From Collinsella sp. (GTDB lineage: Bacteria; Actinomycetota; Coriobacteriia; Coriobacteriales; Coriobacteriaceae): a stretch of DNA of 64,000 nt. Made by a program: the position numbers and the translations under genes. The notes below the pieces were generated by a model. That model searched no databases. It was not told the origin of the DNA and worked only from the letters and a program-made list of their open reading frames with translations. The stretch covers positions 1 through 64,000 of the forward strand of contig DXMY01000025.1 in assembly GCA_019413925.1 (NCBI GenBank), given 5' to 3'. Shown here in pieces: positions 27,061 through 34,592 of the stretch; positions within the stretch are counted from its first letter, which is position 1; every line of letters begins with the position of its first letter.

Positions 27061-27756
27061 ATGAACGATATCCAGGGCTATCAGAATGGCCCCATCGAGA
27101 CCGGCGCAAGCCGTGCCAAGGAGATGTCGCCGCGCGCGTACAACCTTGTCATGTCTGCTCTCATCTTTTTGGGCTTTTGCGCCATGGGCGCCGGTGCTTA
27201 CTTTACGAGCACCATGTCGTTTGCGCGCATGATGATGAGCGGCGCCGCTTTGCCGCTGGTCTTTGGCTCATTTATTTTGACCATCGTCGGCATGGTCATG
27301 ATGTCGGCTGCTGCCAGCAAACAGTCCGTGGGCCTGTCACTCGTGGGCTACGTGGTCTTTGCGAGCACCTTTGGCCTGACGGCGTCGTTTGGTCTTGCCA
27401 ACTACGACCTGCCTACCATTAACACCGCCTTTATCGCCACGGCCGCCATCACCTTTGTCTTTGGTGCGCTGGGCGTGACCTTCCCCAAGTTCTTCCAGCG
27501 TGTGTATGGCATTGGTTTTGGCATCCTGTTTGCCACGATTCTGGTCGAGATCGTGCTGATGTTCATGGGCGTTTCGCAGTCCATCACCGACCTGATCGTG
27601 ATCGTGGTGTTCGCCGGCTTCATCGGTTACGACACCTATGTTGCCACGACGGTGCCGCCCACGCTGCCCAACGCCGTGCTCATGGCATCCAACCTGTTCG
27701 TGGACATCATCAACGTGTTCTTGCGCATTCTGAACATCCTCGGCCGTCGCGATTAA
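27061..27756 (+). CDS. BAX-inhibitor-1/YccA-family membrane protein
   Basis: A 231-residue protein with about seven membrane segments of the BI-1 (YbhL/YccA/YetJ) family, whose bacterial members include a pH-gated calcium channel (YetJ) and protease-associated proteins. The family's C-terminal signature I-G-Y-D-T-Y-V-A (about 194-201) and N-V-F-L-R-I-L-N-I-L-G-R-R-D at the end are clear. GAAAGGA precedes the ATG. It is monocistronic, ending at a terminator. Confidence 0.9.
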   Translation: MNDIQGYQNGPIETGASRAKEMSPRAYNLVMSALIFLGFCAMGAGAYFTSTMSFARMMMSGAALPLVFGSFILTIVGMVMMSAAASKQSVGLSLVGYVVFASTFGLTASFGLANYDLPTINTAFIATAAITFVFGALGVTFPKFFQRVYGIGFGILFATILVEIVLMFMGVSQSITDLIVIVVFAGFIGYDTYVATTVPPTLPNAVLMASNLFVDIINVFLRILNILGRRD

Positions 27757-27804
27757 AGCGCGGCATTGCGATGCTTCCTGCCGGACACGGTAAAACGATG
27801 CGAA

Positions 27805-27831
27805 AGGCGGTCCTTCGGGGCCGTCTTTTTT
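27805..27831 (+). terminator. Terminator after the BI-1-family gene
   Basis: An 8-bp stem (GGCGGTCC/GGGCCGTC with wobbles) closed by a TTCG loop is followed by six Ts. Confidence 0.85.
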
Positions 27832-27896
27832 GTGCGCGGCGGGGTATCATGGATGAGAAAAGCCGATAGCGGCAGCGACAGGAAAGGTGACCACTT

Positions 27897-29030
27897 ATGG
27901 CAGACGTCGACAACAGGAACCGTAACCACAGGTCCAACCGAGCGGGTCAGCCCAATCCCAAGCGCGAGGCCCGTGCCAAGGCCGCCGAGCGCCATGTGAT
28001 GACTGTGTCCGAGGCCTGCGCCAAGGATATCGAGCGTTCGCTTGCCGGTGTTCGCGAGTTTGACGGCATGCCCACCGGCTTTGTCGCGGCGATGAAGGCC
28101 AAGGTTCAGACTGCTGTGGCCCCCGAAGAGCAGGTCGCCGAGGACGTCGAGAACGCGGAGACTGCCGAGGTCGAGGCAGCGCCCGAGACCGAGGCGGCGC
28201 CCGAGCCCGTCGAGGAGCCTGCCGAGGAAATCGCCGAAGTTGAGTCCGCGCCTGCTGAGGAGCCCGCTCCGGTCCTGCCCGAGGTCACTGTGCTTGATGC
28301 CTCCGCCACGCAGGCAATCCTCGATAACGGTCGCGGCTATGCGCAGTTCTGCGACATGGCCGTGCTCGCCTTTGCCTCGTTTACCAATCCGGGCGGTGGA
28401 TATATTCAGGGTTATCTGGGCCAGGAGGCCACGCTGTGCGCCGATTCGTATCTGTACAACGTCCTCGATAAGCAGCGTAAATGGTACGGTGAGAACCGTC
28501 GCCGCAACATCAACTGTGAGCTGTACCGCAACCGTGCGCTGGTGGTGCCCGCGGCGCGCTTCGAGCGCAAGCATGTGCACGCCTATGCCGACGTGATCGT
28601 CGCCGCTGCACCCAACGCCAAGCGTGCTCGCCAGGAGTACCGCGTGAGCGACGATGCCTTGCTTGACGCCCTGCGCGACCGCATTCGCTTTGTGCTTGCT
28701 ATCTGCGATGAGCTTGGCCGCGAGAAGCTCGTACTGGGTGCTTGGGGCTGCGAGAACAACGGCTTTGACGCAGAGGCCGTGGCCGAGCTCTTCCGCAAGG
28801 AGCTCGCATCGGGCGACTTCAAGGTCAAGCAGGTCTTCTTTGCCGTGCCCTCTACGCGCTGGGACGAGGACTTCGCCAAATTCGAGCACGTGCTGGCAAA
28901 CTTCCCCGAGCAAAACGAGGAGTCCTATGCTCAGGTTGCCGCCCGCGCCGCAGCCGCCCGTGCCGCCGAGCAGGCTCAGACCGCTGCCGAGGATGACGAG
29001 GATGACGACGACTGGCGCAAGTACCTGTAA
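27897..29030 (+). CDS. PARG-like macrodomain protein (TIGR02452/DUF2263) with altered QEE motif
   Basis: A 377-residue protein of the bacterial poly(ADP-ribose) glycohydrolase-like family. An N-terminal ~60 residues match the family's leading segment. An inserted Glu/Ala/Pro-rich acidic stretch (about 74-128) is followed by the macrodomain with N-P-G-G-G (164-168) and Q-E-A at 176-178. The family normally has G-G-G-(x)6-8-Q-E-E with the second Glu catalytic; here it is Ala. The later G-A-W-G-C-x-x-N-x-F motif is G-A-W-G-C-E-N-N-G-F. The C-terminus ends in an acidic tail. The protein may bind ADP-ribose without hydrolysing it. Confidence 0.8.
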   Translation: MADVDNRNRNHRSNRAGQPNPKREARAKAAERHVMTVSEACAKDIERSLAGVREFDGMPTGFVAAMKAKVQTAVAPEEQVAEDVENAETAEVEAAPETEAAPEPVEEPAEEIAEVESAPAEEPAPVLPEVTVLDASATQAILDNGRGYAQFCDMAVLAFASFTNPGGGYIQGYLGQEATLCADSYLYNVLDKQRKWYGENRRRNINCELYRNRALVVPAARFERKHVHAYADVIVAAAPNAKRARQEYRVSDDALLDALRDRIRFVLAICDELGREKLVLGAWGCENNGFDAEAVAELFRKELASGDFKVKQVFFAVPSTRWDEDFAKFEHVLANFPEQNEESYAQVAARAAAARAAEQAQTAAEDDEDDDDWRKYL

Positions 29031-29056
29031 ACGGTGCTCGTGATGCGATATACCGA

Positions 29057-29089
29057 GCCGACGGGAGAGGCTGCTCCTGTCGGCTTTTT
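29057..29089 (+). terminator. Terminator after the PARG-like gene
   Basis: An 11-bp stem (29057-29067 with 29074-29084, one G-T wobble) is followed by five Ts, 26 bases past the stop codon. Confidence 0.9.
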
Positions 29090-29108
29090 ATTGAGTGGGG
29101 AGCTTACG

Positions 29109-29768
29109 ATGAAAAACGTTCTGTGCTTTGGTGACAGCAACACCTATGGTTACGATCCGGCGGGCATGCGCGACGGTACCGCGGTGCGCTATGCGCAGGA
29201 TGTGCGCTGGTGTGGCGTGGTCCAACGTGACTTAGGCGAGGGCTGGCATGTAATTGAAGAAGGCCTCAACGGCCGCACGACGGTACGCGACGACATGTGC
29301 CATCTGGACACTAACCTCAACGGCATTCGCGCGCTTCCGATGCTGCTCGAGGCTCATAAGCCGCTGGACGCCATTGTGATCATGCTGGGCACCAACGACT
29401 GTAAGACGGTCTTTAACGTGACAGCTTCCGATATCGCCCGTGGCGCCATGGCGCTGATTCGCGCCGTCCGCGCGTTTCCGTGGACCGACGCTGCGCCTTG
29501 CCCGCGCATCCTGCTGATGGCTCCTATCAAGATCAAGCCGCAGATCGCCGATGTATATATGACCGATTTTGACGAGCGTTCCGTCGAGGCATCTGAACAT
29601 TTTGGCGAGTACTATGCGCACGTGGCCGAGCAGTTTGGCTGCGACTTTTTGAATGCCGCCGAGTTTGCCGAGCCGGGCGATATCGACTATCTGCATATGA
29701 TGCCCGAAAGCCACGAGAGCTTGGGACATGCCGTGGCAGCCAAGCTCCAAGAGATGCTCGGTGAGTAG
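29109..29768 (+). CDS. SGNH/GDSL-family hydrolase
   Basis: A 219-residue esterase or arylesterase-like protein with no signal peptide, so probably cytoplasmic. The SGNH blocks are visible: F-G-D-S-N-T-Y-G (about 6-13, nucleophile Ser), N-G-R-T-T with its Gly near residue 50, G-T-N-D (about 96-99), and D-Y-L-H (about 196-199) with the catalytic Asp and His. The substrate cannot be inferred. GGGGAG lies upstream of ATG 29109; the upstream frame runs through the preceding terminator and is rejected as coding. Confidence 0.88.
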   Translation: MKNVLCFGDSNTYGYDPAGMRDGTAVRYAQDVRWCGVVQRDLGEGWHVIEEGLNGRTTVRDDMCHLDTNLNGIRALPMLLEAHKPLDAIVIMLGTNDCKTVFNVTASDIARGAMALIRAVRAFPWTDAAPCPRILLMAPIKIKPQIADVYMTDFDERSVEASEHFGEYYAHVAEQFGCDFLNAAEFAEPGDIDYLHMMPESHESLGHAVAAKLQEMLGE

Positions 29769-29780
29769 CGCGACCCCAAG

Positions 29781-29817
29781 CCACCGCAAAGGGGGCAGGC
29801 ACCTTTGTGGTGGTTTT
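29781..29817 (+). terminator. Terminator-like hairpin after the SGNH hydrolase gene
   Basis: A 12-bp stem (CCACCGCAAAGG at 29781-29792 with 29802-29813, one wobble) is followed by TTTT, 12 bases past the stop codon. Its AAAGG/CCTTTG core resembles the other palindromes at gene ends in this window. Confidence 0.7.
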
Positions 29818-29847
29818 GCCCGGGTAAACGAACGGATTGGCTGCCAT

Positions 29848-30459
29848 ATGGGCATGGACGAGCTCATCGACCTCTTTGCCGAGGGCGATGAGCTCGTCTC
29901 CAATACCGCTTTTGAGGATTTGGATCTTGCCTGCGACGTGGCGAACGGCGCGACCTTCGATGGCGTCGTGTTCCGATCTTGCGAGTTCGATAGCGTTGAC
30001 TGGAGCGGCTCGACGTTTCGCGACGTGGTGTTTCGCGGTTGCCGCTTTATCCGCTGCAACATGGAAGGCTGCTGGCTCAACCGCTGCGACTTCGTTGACT
30101 GCTCGGCGCCGGGGCTCAACTTGCTCAGGGCGCGTCTGTCGAGCGTGTCGTTTACATCGTGCGATTTGAGCTATGCGAACCTTTCGGAGGGACGCATTGG
30201 CCCCATGGCTGCGCATGACACGCGTTTGACCGAGGCCGCGTTTCAGGGTGCCAAGCTGGGTCAGATACGCCTGGATGGCTGTGACCTGACGCGTATGGAT
30301 GTGTTTAAGACGTCGCTTTCCGGCGTGGATGTATCGCGTTGTACATTCGCGGCGCCCGTTGTTTCGGGCGATTACCATGAGTTGCGTGGCTTGACGGTCA
30401 ATGCCGAGCAGGCGCTGGCACTCTCGGGTTTGTTGGGAATTCAACTCGCCGACGAATAG
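29848..30459 (+). CDS. Pentapeptide-repeat protein (Qnr/MfpA-like fold)
   Basis: A 203-residue protein in which about 25 consecutive A(D/N)LxX-type pentapeptides, many reading x-x-F-x-x-C or x-x-L-x-x-x, span residues 20-160; these fold as a right-handed quadrilateral beta helix. The C-terminus (E-Q-A-L-A-L-S-G-L-L-G-I) resembles the capping helix of Qnr-type proteins. Such proteins may protect DNA gyrase, but many have no known role, and no partner gene is present. The ribosome site is weak; ATG 29848 and 29854 are both possible. Confidence 0.82.
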   Translation: MGMDELIDLFAEGDELVSNTAFEDLDLACDVANGATFDGVVFRSCEFDSVDWSGSTFRDVVFRGCRFIRCNMEGCWLNRCDFVDCSAPGLNLLRARLSSVSFTSCDLSYANLSEGRIGPMAAHDTRLTEAAFQGAKLGQIRLDGCDLTRMDVFKTSLSGVDVSRCTFAAPVVSGDYHELRGLTVNAEQALALSGLLGIQLADE

Positions 30460-30497
30460 GCGCTCTGGTCCTTTGCTCGACCGCTATCTAAAATCAA

Positions 30498-30558
30498 ACC
30501 GTCGCAACATTTAATGATTTTTCGCGTTTGCACGATTTTCATCGAATGTTGCGACGGT
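30498..30558. terminator. Convergent-gene hairpin between pentapeptide gene and thiD
   Basis: Perfect 14-bp arms (30498-30511 and 30545-30558) enclose a 33-base loop. TTTTT follows on the plus strand and TTTGATTTT on the minus strand, so it could act in both directions for the two convergent genes. Confidence 0.6.
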
Positions 30559-30604
30559 TTTTGGTGCAAGGTAGCCTGTCTTTTTTTGGCAGGTTACTGG
30601 CTAT

Positions 30605-31435
30605 TTAGTACTGCCACATGTGGTTGACAGGGCCGGAGCCTTTGCCCATGTCAAAGCCGGCGGCGAGAGCGCCCGTTAGGTAGGCCTTGCCGGCGTTGAC
30701 GGCGTCGGCAAGATCCATGCCCTGCGCCAATGCGCAGGCGATGGCGGATGAAAGCGTGCAGCCGGTGCCATGCGTGTTGCCGGTCTCGATGCGCTTGTGG
30801 CGGAACCACGTGGTGAGCGGATCGCCCATATGGTTGCCTTCGTTATCGAGTGGCGCGGGTTCGGCCAATACATCGTTGGCCTCGTTGACAAGATGCCCAC
30901 CCTTAACGAGGGATGCGCAACCAAAGCGGCGGGTGAGGAGCATGGCGGCGTTTTGCTGCGTGCGCTCGGAATCGACCTCGTAGTCGAGCAGCGCCATGGC
31001 CTCGGGAATATTGGGCGTGATAACGGTCGCCAACGGGAACAGGCAGTGGGTGAGCGCCTCGGCAGCATCCTCGGCGATGAGGCGAGCGCCCGAGGTGGCA
31101 ACCATGACGGGGTCGACGACGATATTCTGCGCATCCCAGGCGCTCAAGCGCTCGGCGATAACCTCGATAATCTCGGCAGAGGAGACCATGCCGATTTTGA
31201 CGGCGTTGGGGCGGATATCGTCAAAGACGGCATCGATCTGCGCCGCGACAATATCGGGGGAGATGTCCTGCACGGCGGTGACGCCCAGGGTGTTCTGTGC
31301 GGTGATGGCCGTGATGGCCGTCTCGGCATACAGACGGTGCGCCGTGATAGTCTTGATATCGGCCTGAATGCCGGCGCCGCCGCTGGAATCGGATCCTGCG
31401 ATGGACAGGACGGCAGGTACCTTGCTGCGATCCAT
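30605..31435 (-). CDS. thiD: Hydroxymethylpyrimidine/phosphomethylpyrimidine kinase
   Basis: ThiD phosphorylates HMP and HMP-P for thiamine pyrophosphate synthesis. The 276-residue ribokinase-fold protein has the N-terminal S-I-A-G-S-D-S-S-G-G-A-G-I-Q-A-D-I-K motif, D-P-V-M-V-A-T-S-G (about 106-114), T-P-N-I-P-E-A (about 136-142), and the C-terminal anion hole G-T-G-C-T-L-S-S-A-I-A (about 222-232). AAGGGA precedes the ATG. It lies downstream of thiC on the same strand with its own promoter-like element in between. Confidence 0.94.
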   Translation of the reverse strand: MDRSKVPAVLSIAGSDSSGGAGIQADIKTITAHRLYAETAITAITAQNTLGVTAVQDISPDIVAAQIDAVFDDIRPNAVKIGMVSSAEIIEVIAERLSAWDAQNIVVDPVMVATSGARLIAEDAAEALTHCLFPLATVITPNIPEAMALLDYEVDSERTQQNAAMLLTRRFGCASLVKGGHLVNEANDVLAEPAPLDNEGNHMGDPLTTWFRHKRIETGNTHGTGCTLSSAIACALAQGMDLADAVNAGKAYLTGALAAGFDMGKGSGPVNHMWQY

Positions 31436-31491
31436 GTTCGCTCCCTTGTTCGGTCGGATTCAAATGGGTCTTCAATCCGCATTATAAAGAT

Positions 31492-31521
31492 GCCCGGGCC
31501 GGCTGTATGCCGATCCCGGGC
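31492..31521 (-). terminator. GC-rich hairpin in the thiC-thiD gap
   Basis: A GCCCGGG/CCCGGGC stem (31492-31498 with 31515-31521) contains an inner CGGC/GCCG stem with a 5-base loop. On the minus strand it is followed by ATCTTTATAA, so it may end the thiC transcript or attenuate thiD, since it lies downstream of the candidate thiD promoter. Confidence 0.5.
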
Positions 31522-31542
31522 GGGCGGTGCAATCTTTACGTA

Positions 31543-31571
31543 AATATAAGCAAATGTTCACACGTCAACAA
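31543..31571 (-). promoter_or_regulatory. Candidate thiD promoter
   Basis: On the minus strand TTGTTG (31571-31566) and TATATT (31548-31543) are spaced by 17 bases. The -35 lies inside a CGTCAA-CAA-TTGACG dyad (31563-31577), which could be an operator. Confidence 0.5.
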
Positions 31572-31612
31572 TTGACGAGCACCTTGTGTTCGATTGCGGC
31601 TCCGATGACGCG

Positions 31613-32947
31613 TTAGTCCTCCATGCCGAGGTCGATTGTCGTGCCTTCGAACACCTTGTTGACGGTGCGAACGGCGCACATCTTGCCGCACATGGTGCAG
31701 GTGCCCTCGGTGGCGGCGGGGGATTCCTCGTAGCGCTTGCGGCTCGTGACCGGGTCGAGGGCGCACTTCCACATGGCGTCCCAGTCGAGTTTGCGGCGTG
31801 CCTGGCCCATCTTGTCGTCCATGTCACGGGCGTGCGGTACCTTCTTGGCGATGTCGGCGGCGTGCGCGGCGATCTTGGTGGCCATGAGGCCATCGAGCAC
31901 GTCCTGCGCGTTGGGCAGGCACAGGTGCTCGGCCGGCGTTACGTAGCACAGGAAGTCGGCTCCAGAGCTGGCAGAGATAGCGCCACCGATCGCGGCGGTG
32001 ATGTGGTCGTAGCCCACGCCGATATCGGTCACCAGGGGCCCGAGCACATAGAACGGGGCGTTGTGGCACAGGCGCTTCTGCAGCTTCATATTGGCGGCAA
32101 TCTCATCGAGCGCCATGTGACCCGGGCCCTCGACCATGACCTGGACGCCGGCGGCCCAAGCGCGCTTGCACAGCTTGCCCAGCTCGATCATCTCGGCGGT
32201 CTCGGTGGCGTCGTTGGAGTCGTAGAGGCAGCCCGGGCGGCAGGAGTCGCCGAGCGAGATCGTCACGTCGTACTCGTGGCAGATTTCGAGCACCTCGTCG
32301 TAGAACTCGTAGAAGGGGTTCTCGTTGCCGGTGACCTCCATCCAGCCAAACAGCAGCGAGCCGCCGCGGCTGACGATGTTCATGAGGCGGCCGGTCTCCT
32401 TAAAGGTCTTGATGACCGACTTGTTGATGCCGCAGTGGATGGTCATAAAGTCCACGCCGTCCTCGGCGTGTGCGCGCACGACCTCGAGCAGGTCGTCCTT
32501 GGTGAGCTTGACCAGCGGCTTTTCCATATAGCCGATGGCGTCGTACATTGGCACCGTGCCCACCATGAGCGGCGTCTCGTCGATGAGCTGCTGGCGGAAC
32601 TGGCGCGTCTTGCCCGAGTTGGAAAGGTCCATGATAGCGTCGGCCCCGTAGTCCTCGGCGATCTTGACTTTCTTCCATTCCTCAACGGCATCGGCCTTAT
32701 CGCCCGAAATGCCCAGGTTCACGTTGACCTTGGTGGACAGGCCCTCGCCGACGCCAAAGGCGCGCATGCCCTTTTTGATGTGCACGATGTTGGCGGGAAT
32801 GGCGATGCGGCCGTCGGCCACACGCTCGCGGATATACTCGGGGTCGCGATGCTCGCGCTCGGCGACCTCTTTCATCTGCGGCGTGATCTGCCCGGCGCGA
32901 GCGAAGTCGATTTGCGTGACGAGCTTGGGCTCGGTCTGTGTGCTCAT
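31613..32947 (-). CDS. thiC: Phosphomethylpyrimidine synthase
   Basis: ThiC is the radical-SAM enzyme that rearranges aminoimidazole ribotide into HMP-P for thiamine. The 444-residue protein is of the shorter bacterial form. It shows S-N-S-G-K-T-R, M-T-I-H-C-G, the S-R-G-G-S motif, S-L-G-D-S-C-R-P-G-C, V-E-G-P-G-H, and the C-terminal cluster motif C-x2-C-x3-C (C417, C420, C424), ligating a [4Fe-4S] cluster. AAGGGA lies nine bases before ATG 32947, inside the 3' end of a TPP riboswitch; the upstream in-frame ATG is therefore rejected. Confidence 0.96.
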   Translation of the reverse strand: MSTQTEPKLVTQIDFARAGQITPQMKEVAEREHRDPEYIRERVADGRIAIPANIVHIKKGMRAFGVGEGLSTKVNVNLGISGDKADAVEEWKKVKIAEDYGADAIMDLSNSGKTRQFRQQLIDETPLMVGTVPMYDAIGYMEKPLVKLTKDDLLEVVRAHAEDGVDFMTIHCGINKSVIKTFKETGRLMNIVSRGGSLLFGWMEVTGNENPFYEFYDEVLEICHEYDVTISLGDSCRPGCLYDSNDATETAEMIELGKLCKRAWAAGVQVMVEGPGHMALDEIAANMKLQKRLCHNAPFYVLGPLVTDIGVGYDHITAAIGGAISASSGADFLCYVTPAEHLCLPNAQDVLDGLMATKIAAHAADIAKKVPHARDMDDKMGQARRKLDWDAMWKCALDPVTSRKRYEESPAATEGTCTMCGKMCAVRTVNKVFEGTTIDLGMED

Positions 32948-32954
32948 TGGCACG

Positions 32955-33047
32955 GCTCCCTTCGTTGGCATTACCCATATCAGGTTCGCGGGTCAGGGCG
33001 GGCGCGCCCAGTCTCAGCCTGCCGTCCTGTCCTGCAAGCTCCCCGTT
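32955..33047 (-). promoter_or_regulatory. TPP riboswitch upstream of thiC
   Basis: The minus strand shows the THI-element order: GGGG, then GGCTGAGA, then ACCCGCGAACCTGAT, then GGGTAATGCCAACGAAGGGA. The conserved CTGAGA and CCTGAT cores pair the pyrimidine- and pyrophosphate-sensor arms. Its 3' strand contains the thiC Shine-Dalgarno (AAGGGA), so TPP binding would plausibly block thiC translation. Confidence 0.95.
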
Positions 33048-33117
33048 ATGTCATGGGCTCAAGTATAGCCTGAATGGGTACGATTGGGCCAACGAGCGTG
33101 CCTGCGGGGAGGCGAAC

Positions 33118-33639
33118 ATGGAAGACAAGCATCTATATCGAGAGACGCAATGGGATGTATCGGCCGAGGAAAGCCGTGCGCACCATGGCCTTGTCGCGAT
33201 TGGTTTTGCGGTGCTTGCCGTGCTGGTGATTGCCTTTTGTATTTGGACGTTTGGCGGTCGCGGCGGCGCTTCTTGGGAGTTTGAGGCTGATGATAGCCTA
33301 CCGGTTATGACGGTGAGGAGTACTGGCGGTAATGCCAATACGCTCGCCGTTCCGGGCGATTATTGGTACCCGCGCGATGAGTTTGTGCAGTTGCAGCTGA
33401 GTGGTGGGTCCATTCCAGGTGAAGAAATCGAACGCGTGACGTTTGACGCGGCGCTCAAAACGCTCACGGTGAAGCTCAAAGATCAAGGAGATGTGCCCAC
33501 GACCATGGATATCGCCCTGACGGAATGGCGTCTGGAGTCTCCGACGGGTGTTGCGGTGTCCGAGGTTGAGCACGTCAAGATTGTCTATCAGGACGGTTCG
33601 ACAAATGAAATTGCCAGAGCCGACGGCTTGGCGGGATAG
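33118..33639 (+). CDS. Membrane-anchored protein of unknown function
   Basis: A 173-residue protein I do not recognise. A polar N-terminus of about 23 residues is followed by one membrane segment (about 24-44) and a beta-rich extracytoplasmic domain of about 125 residues with alternating strands and no Cys. It has no lipobox or cleavage site and is probably a type II anchored protein. GGGGAGG precedes ATG 33118. It is divergent from thiC, and its upstream region overlaps the riboswitch promoter area. Confidence 0.7.
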   Translation: MEDKHLYRETQWDVSAEESRAHHGLVAIGFAVLAVLVIAFCIWTFGGRGGASWEFEADDSLPVMTVRSTGGNANTLAVPGDYWYPRDEFVQLQLSGGSIPGEEIERVTFDAALKTLTVKLKDQGDVPTTMDIALTEWRLESPTGVAVSEVEHVKIVYQDGSTNEIARADGLAG

Positions 33640-33679
33640 ACGCCGTGCCTAGGCGGCACATTCAAAAGTGGCGGTGGTC

Positions 33680-34489
33680 CTACAAGGCCTGTTCGTTCAG
33701 GAAGACCAAAGTGTTTTTATTTGAAAGCTCGGGAAAGTGACGATAACCAACGTCAAACGCGGTGAGCCCGCTTGCATCCTCGAGCTTGTTTTCTGCCATC
33801 CACCGCACCATGGAGCCGCGCGCCTTTTTGCTGGCGGTCGACCGTTGGATGGGCTTCCCGTTGCGGATACCCTCGCCAAAGAGGCATGTGACGGCCGTGG
33901 CGTCGCCCGCGAGGTGGGGCAGAACGGTTTTGGCATACTCTACGCTGGCGAGGTTGACGATCGTAGCGTTGGAGCCCGCCGGAGCGATGGCCCGCGCGAG
34001 CTTGTCGTTCCAAAACGCGTAGAGGTCTCGGGCATCGTCAACGGCGAGCTTCGCGCCCATCTCCAGCCGATACGGTTCGACGGCATGAAAGGGACGAACG
34101 CACCCGTAGAGGCCGGAGAGGATCCACAGATGGTCTTGCAGCCAGGCGAGCTGCGCGGAATCCATCACCTCGGGTGCCATGCTCTGGTATTGAATCCCGT
34201 GATAGGACATGACGGCAGGGGAGAGGTGACGGGCGAGTACGGGATTGTCGAGATCGCCGCTTTTCAGGATGGGCCCGAACTCATGCAGGGTGTTGAGGCA
34301 AGGTCCCAGCAGTTTGTCACTCACGTTCCACAGCGCCTGCAGGCCGCCGCTGCCTTCATTCCGCTCGATATCTAGCAGTGCGCGGTGGAGGCGAGCCGTC
34401 TCGCGCACAAAGGGTGGGATGCCCAGGACTTCAAAAGCATCTTGGGCCGCGCGCATCTGCTTGGCGGGCGAAATGATGACCTGCAGCAT
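33680..34489 (-). CDS. yaaA: YaaA/UPF0246 peroxide-stress protein
   Basis: A DUF328 protein; Escherichia coli YaaA lowers free iron and protects DNA under hydrogen peroxide. The 269-residue protein opens with the family hallmark I-I-S-P-A-K-Q-M and contains Y-G-x-L-R-like S-G-L-Y-G-C-V-R-P (about 125-133), L-x-x-Y-R-L-E-M-G, and a basic K-K-A-R-G segment near the C-terminus matching the K-x-A-R-G motif. GAGGAGA before ATG 34489 fixes the start; a longer upstream frame reads through a foldback repeat and is rejected. Confidence 0.9.
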   Translation of the reverse strand: MLQVIISPAKQMRAAQDAFEVLGIPPFVRETARLHRALLDIERNEGSGGLQALWNVSDKLLGPCLNTLHEFGPILKSGDLDNPVLARHLSPAVMSYHGIQYQSMAPEVMDSAQLAWLQDHLWILSGLYGCVRPFHAVEPYRLEMGAKLAVDDARDLYAFWNDKLARAIAPAGSNATIVNLASVEYAKTVLPHLAGDATAVTCLFGEGIRNGKPIQRSTASKKARGSMVRWMAENKLEDASGLTAFDVGYRHFPELSNKNTLVFLNEQAL

Positions 34490-34512
34490 GGACTCTCCTC
34501 TGCCAAAAAGGA

Positions 34513-34579
34513 AGTTGCGGTGGAATACGGTCTGTTTTGGCCGTTTATGGGCCAGTTTAGTCCGTATTTCACCGCAACT
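34513..34579. repeat. AGTTGCGGTG-family foldback element, copy 1
   Basis: 18-bp arms (34513-34530 and 34562-34579, one mismatch) enclose a 31-base loop. The outer arm starts AGTTGCGGTG, as do the elements at 46749 and 55337. It lies at the 3' end of the M18 aminopeptidase gene. Confidence 0.85.
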
Positions 34580-34592
34580 GACGAAGGGTTGG

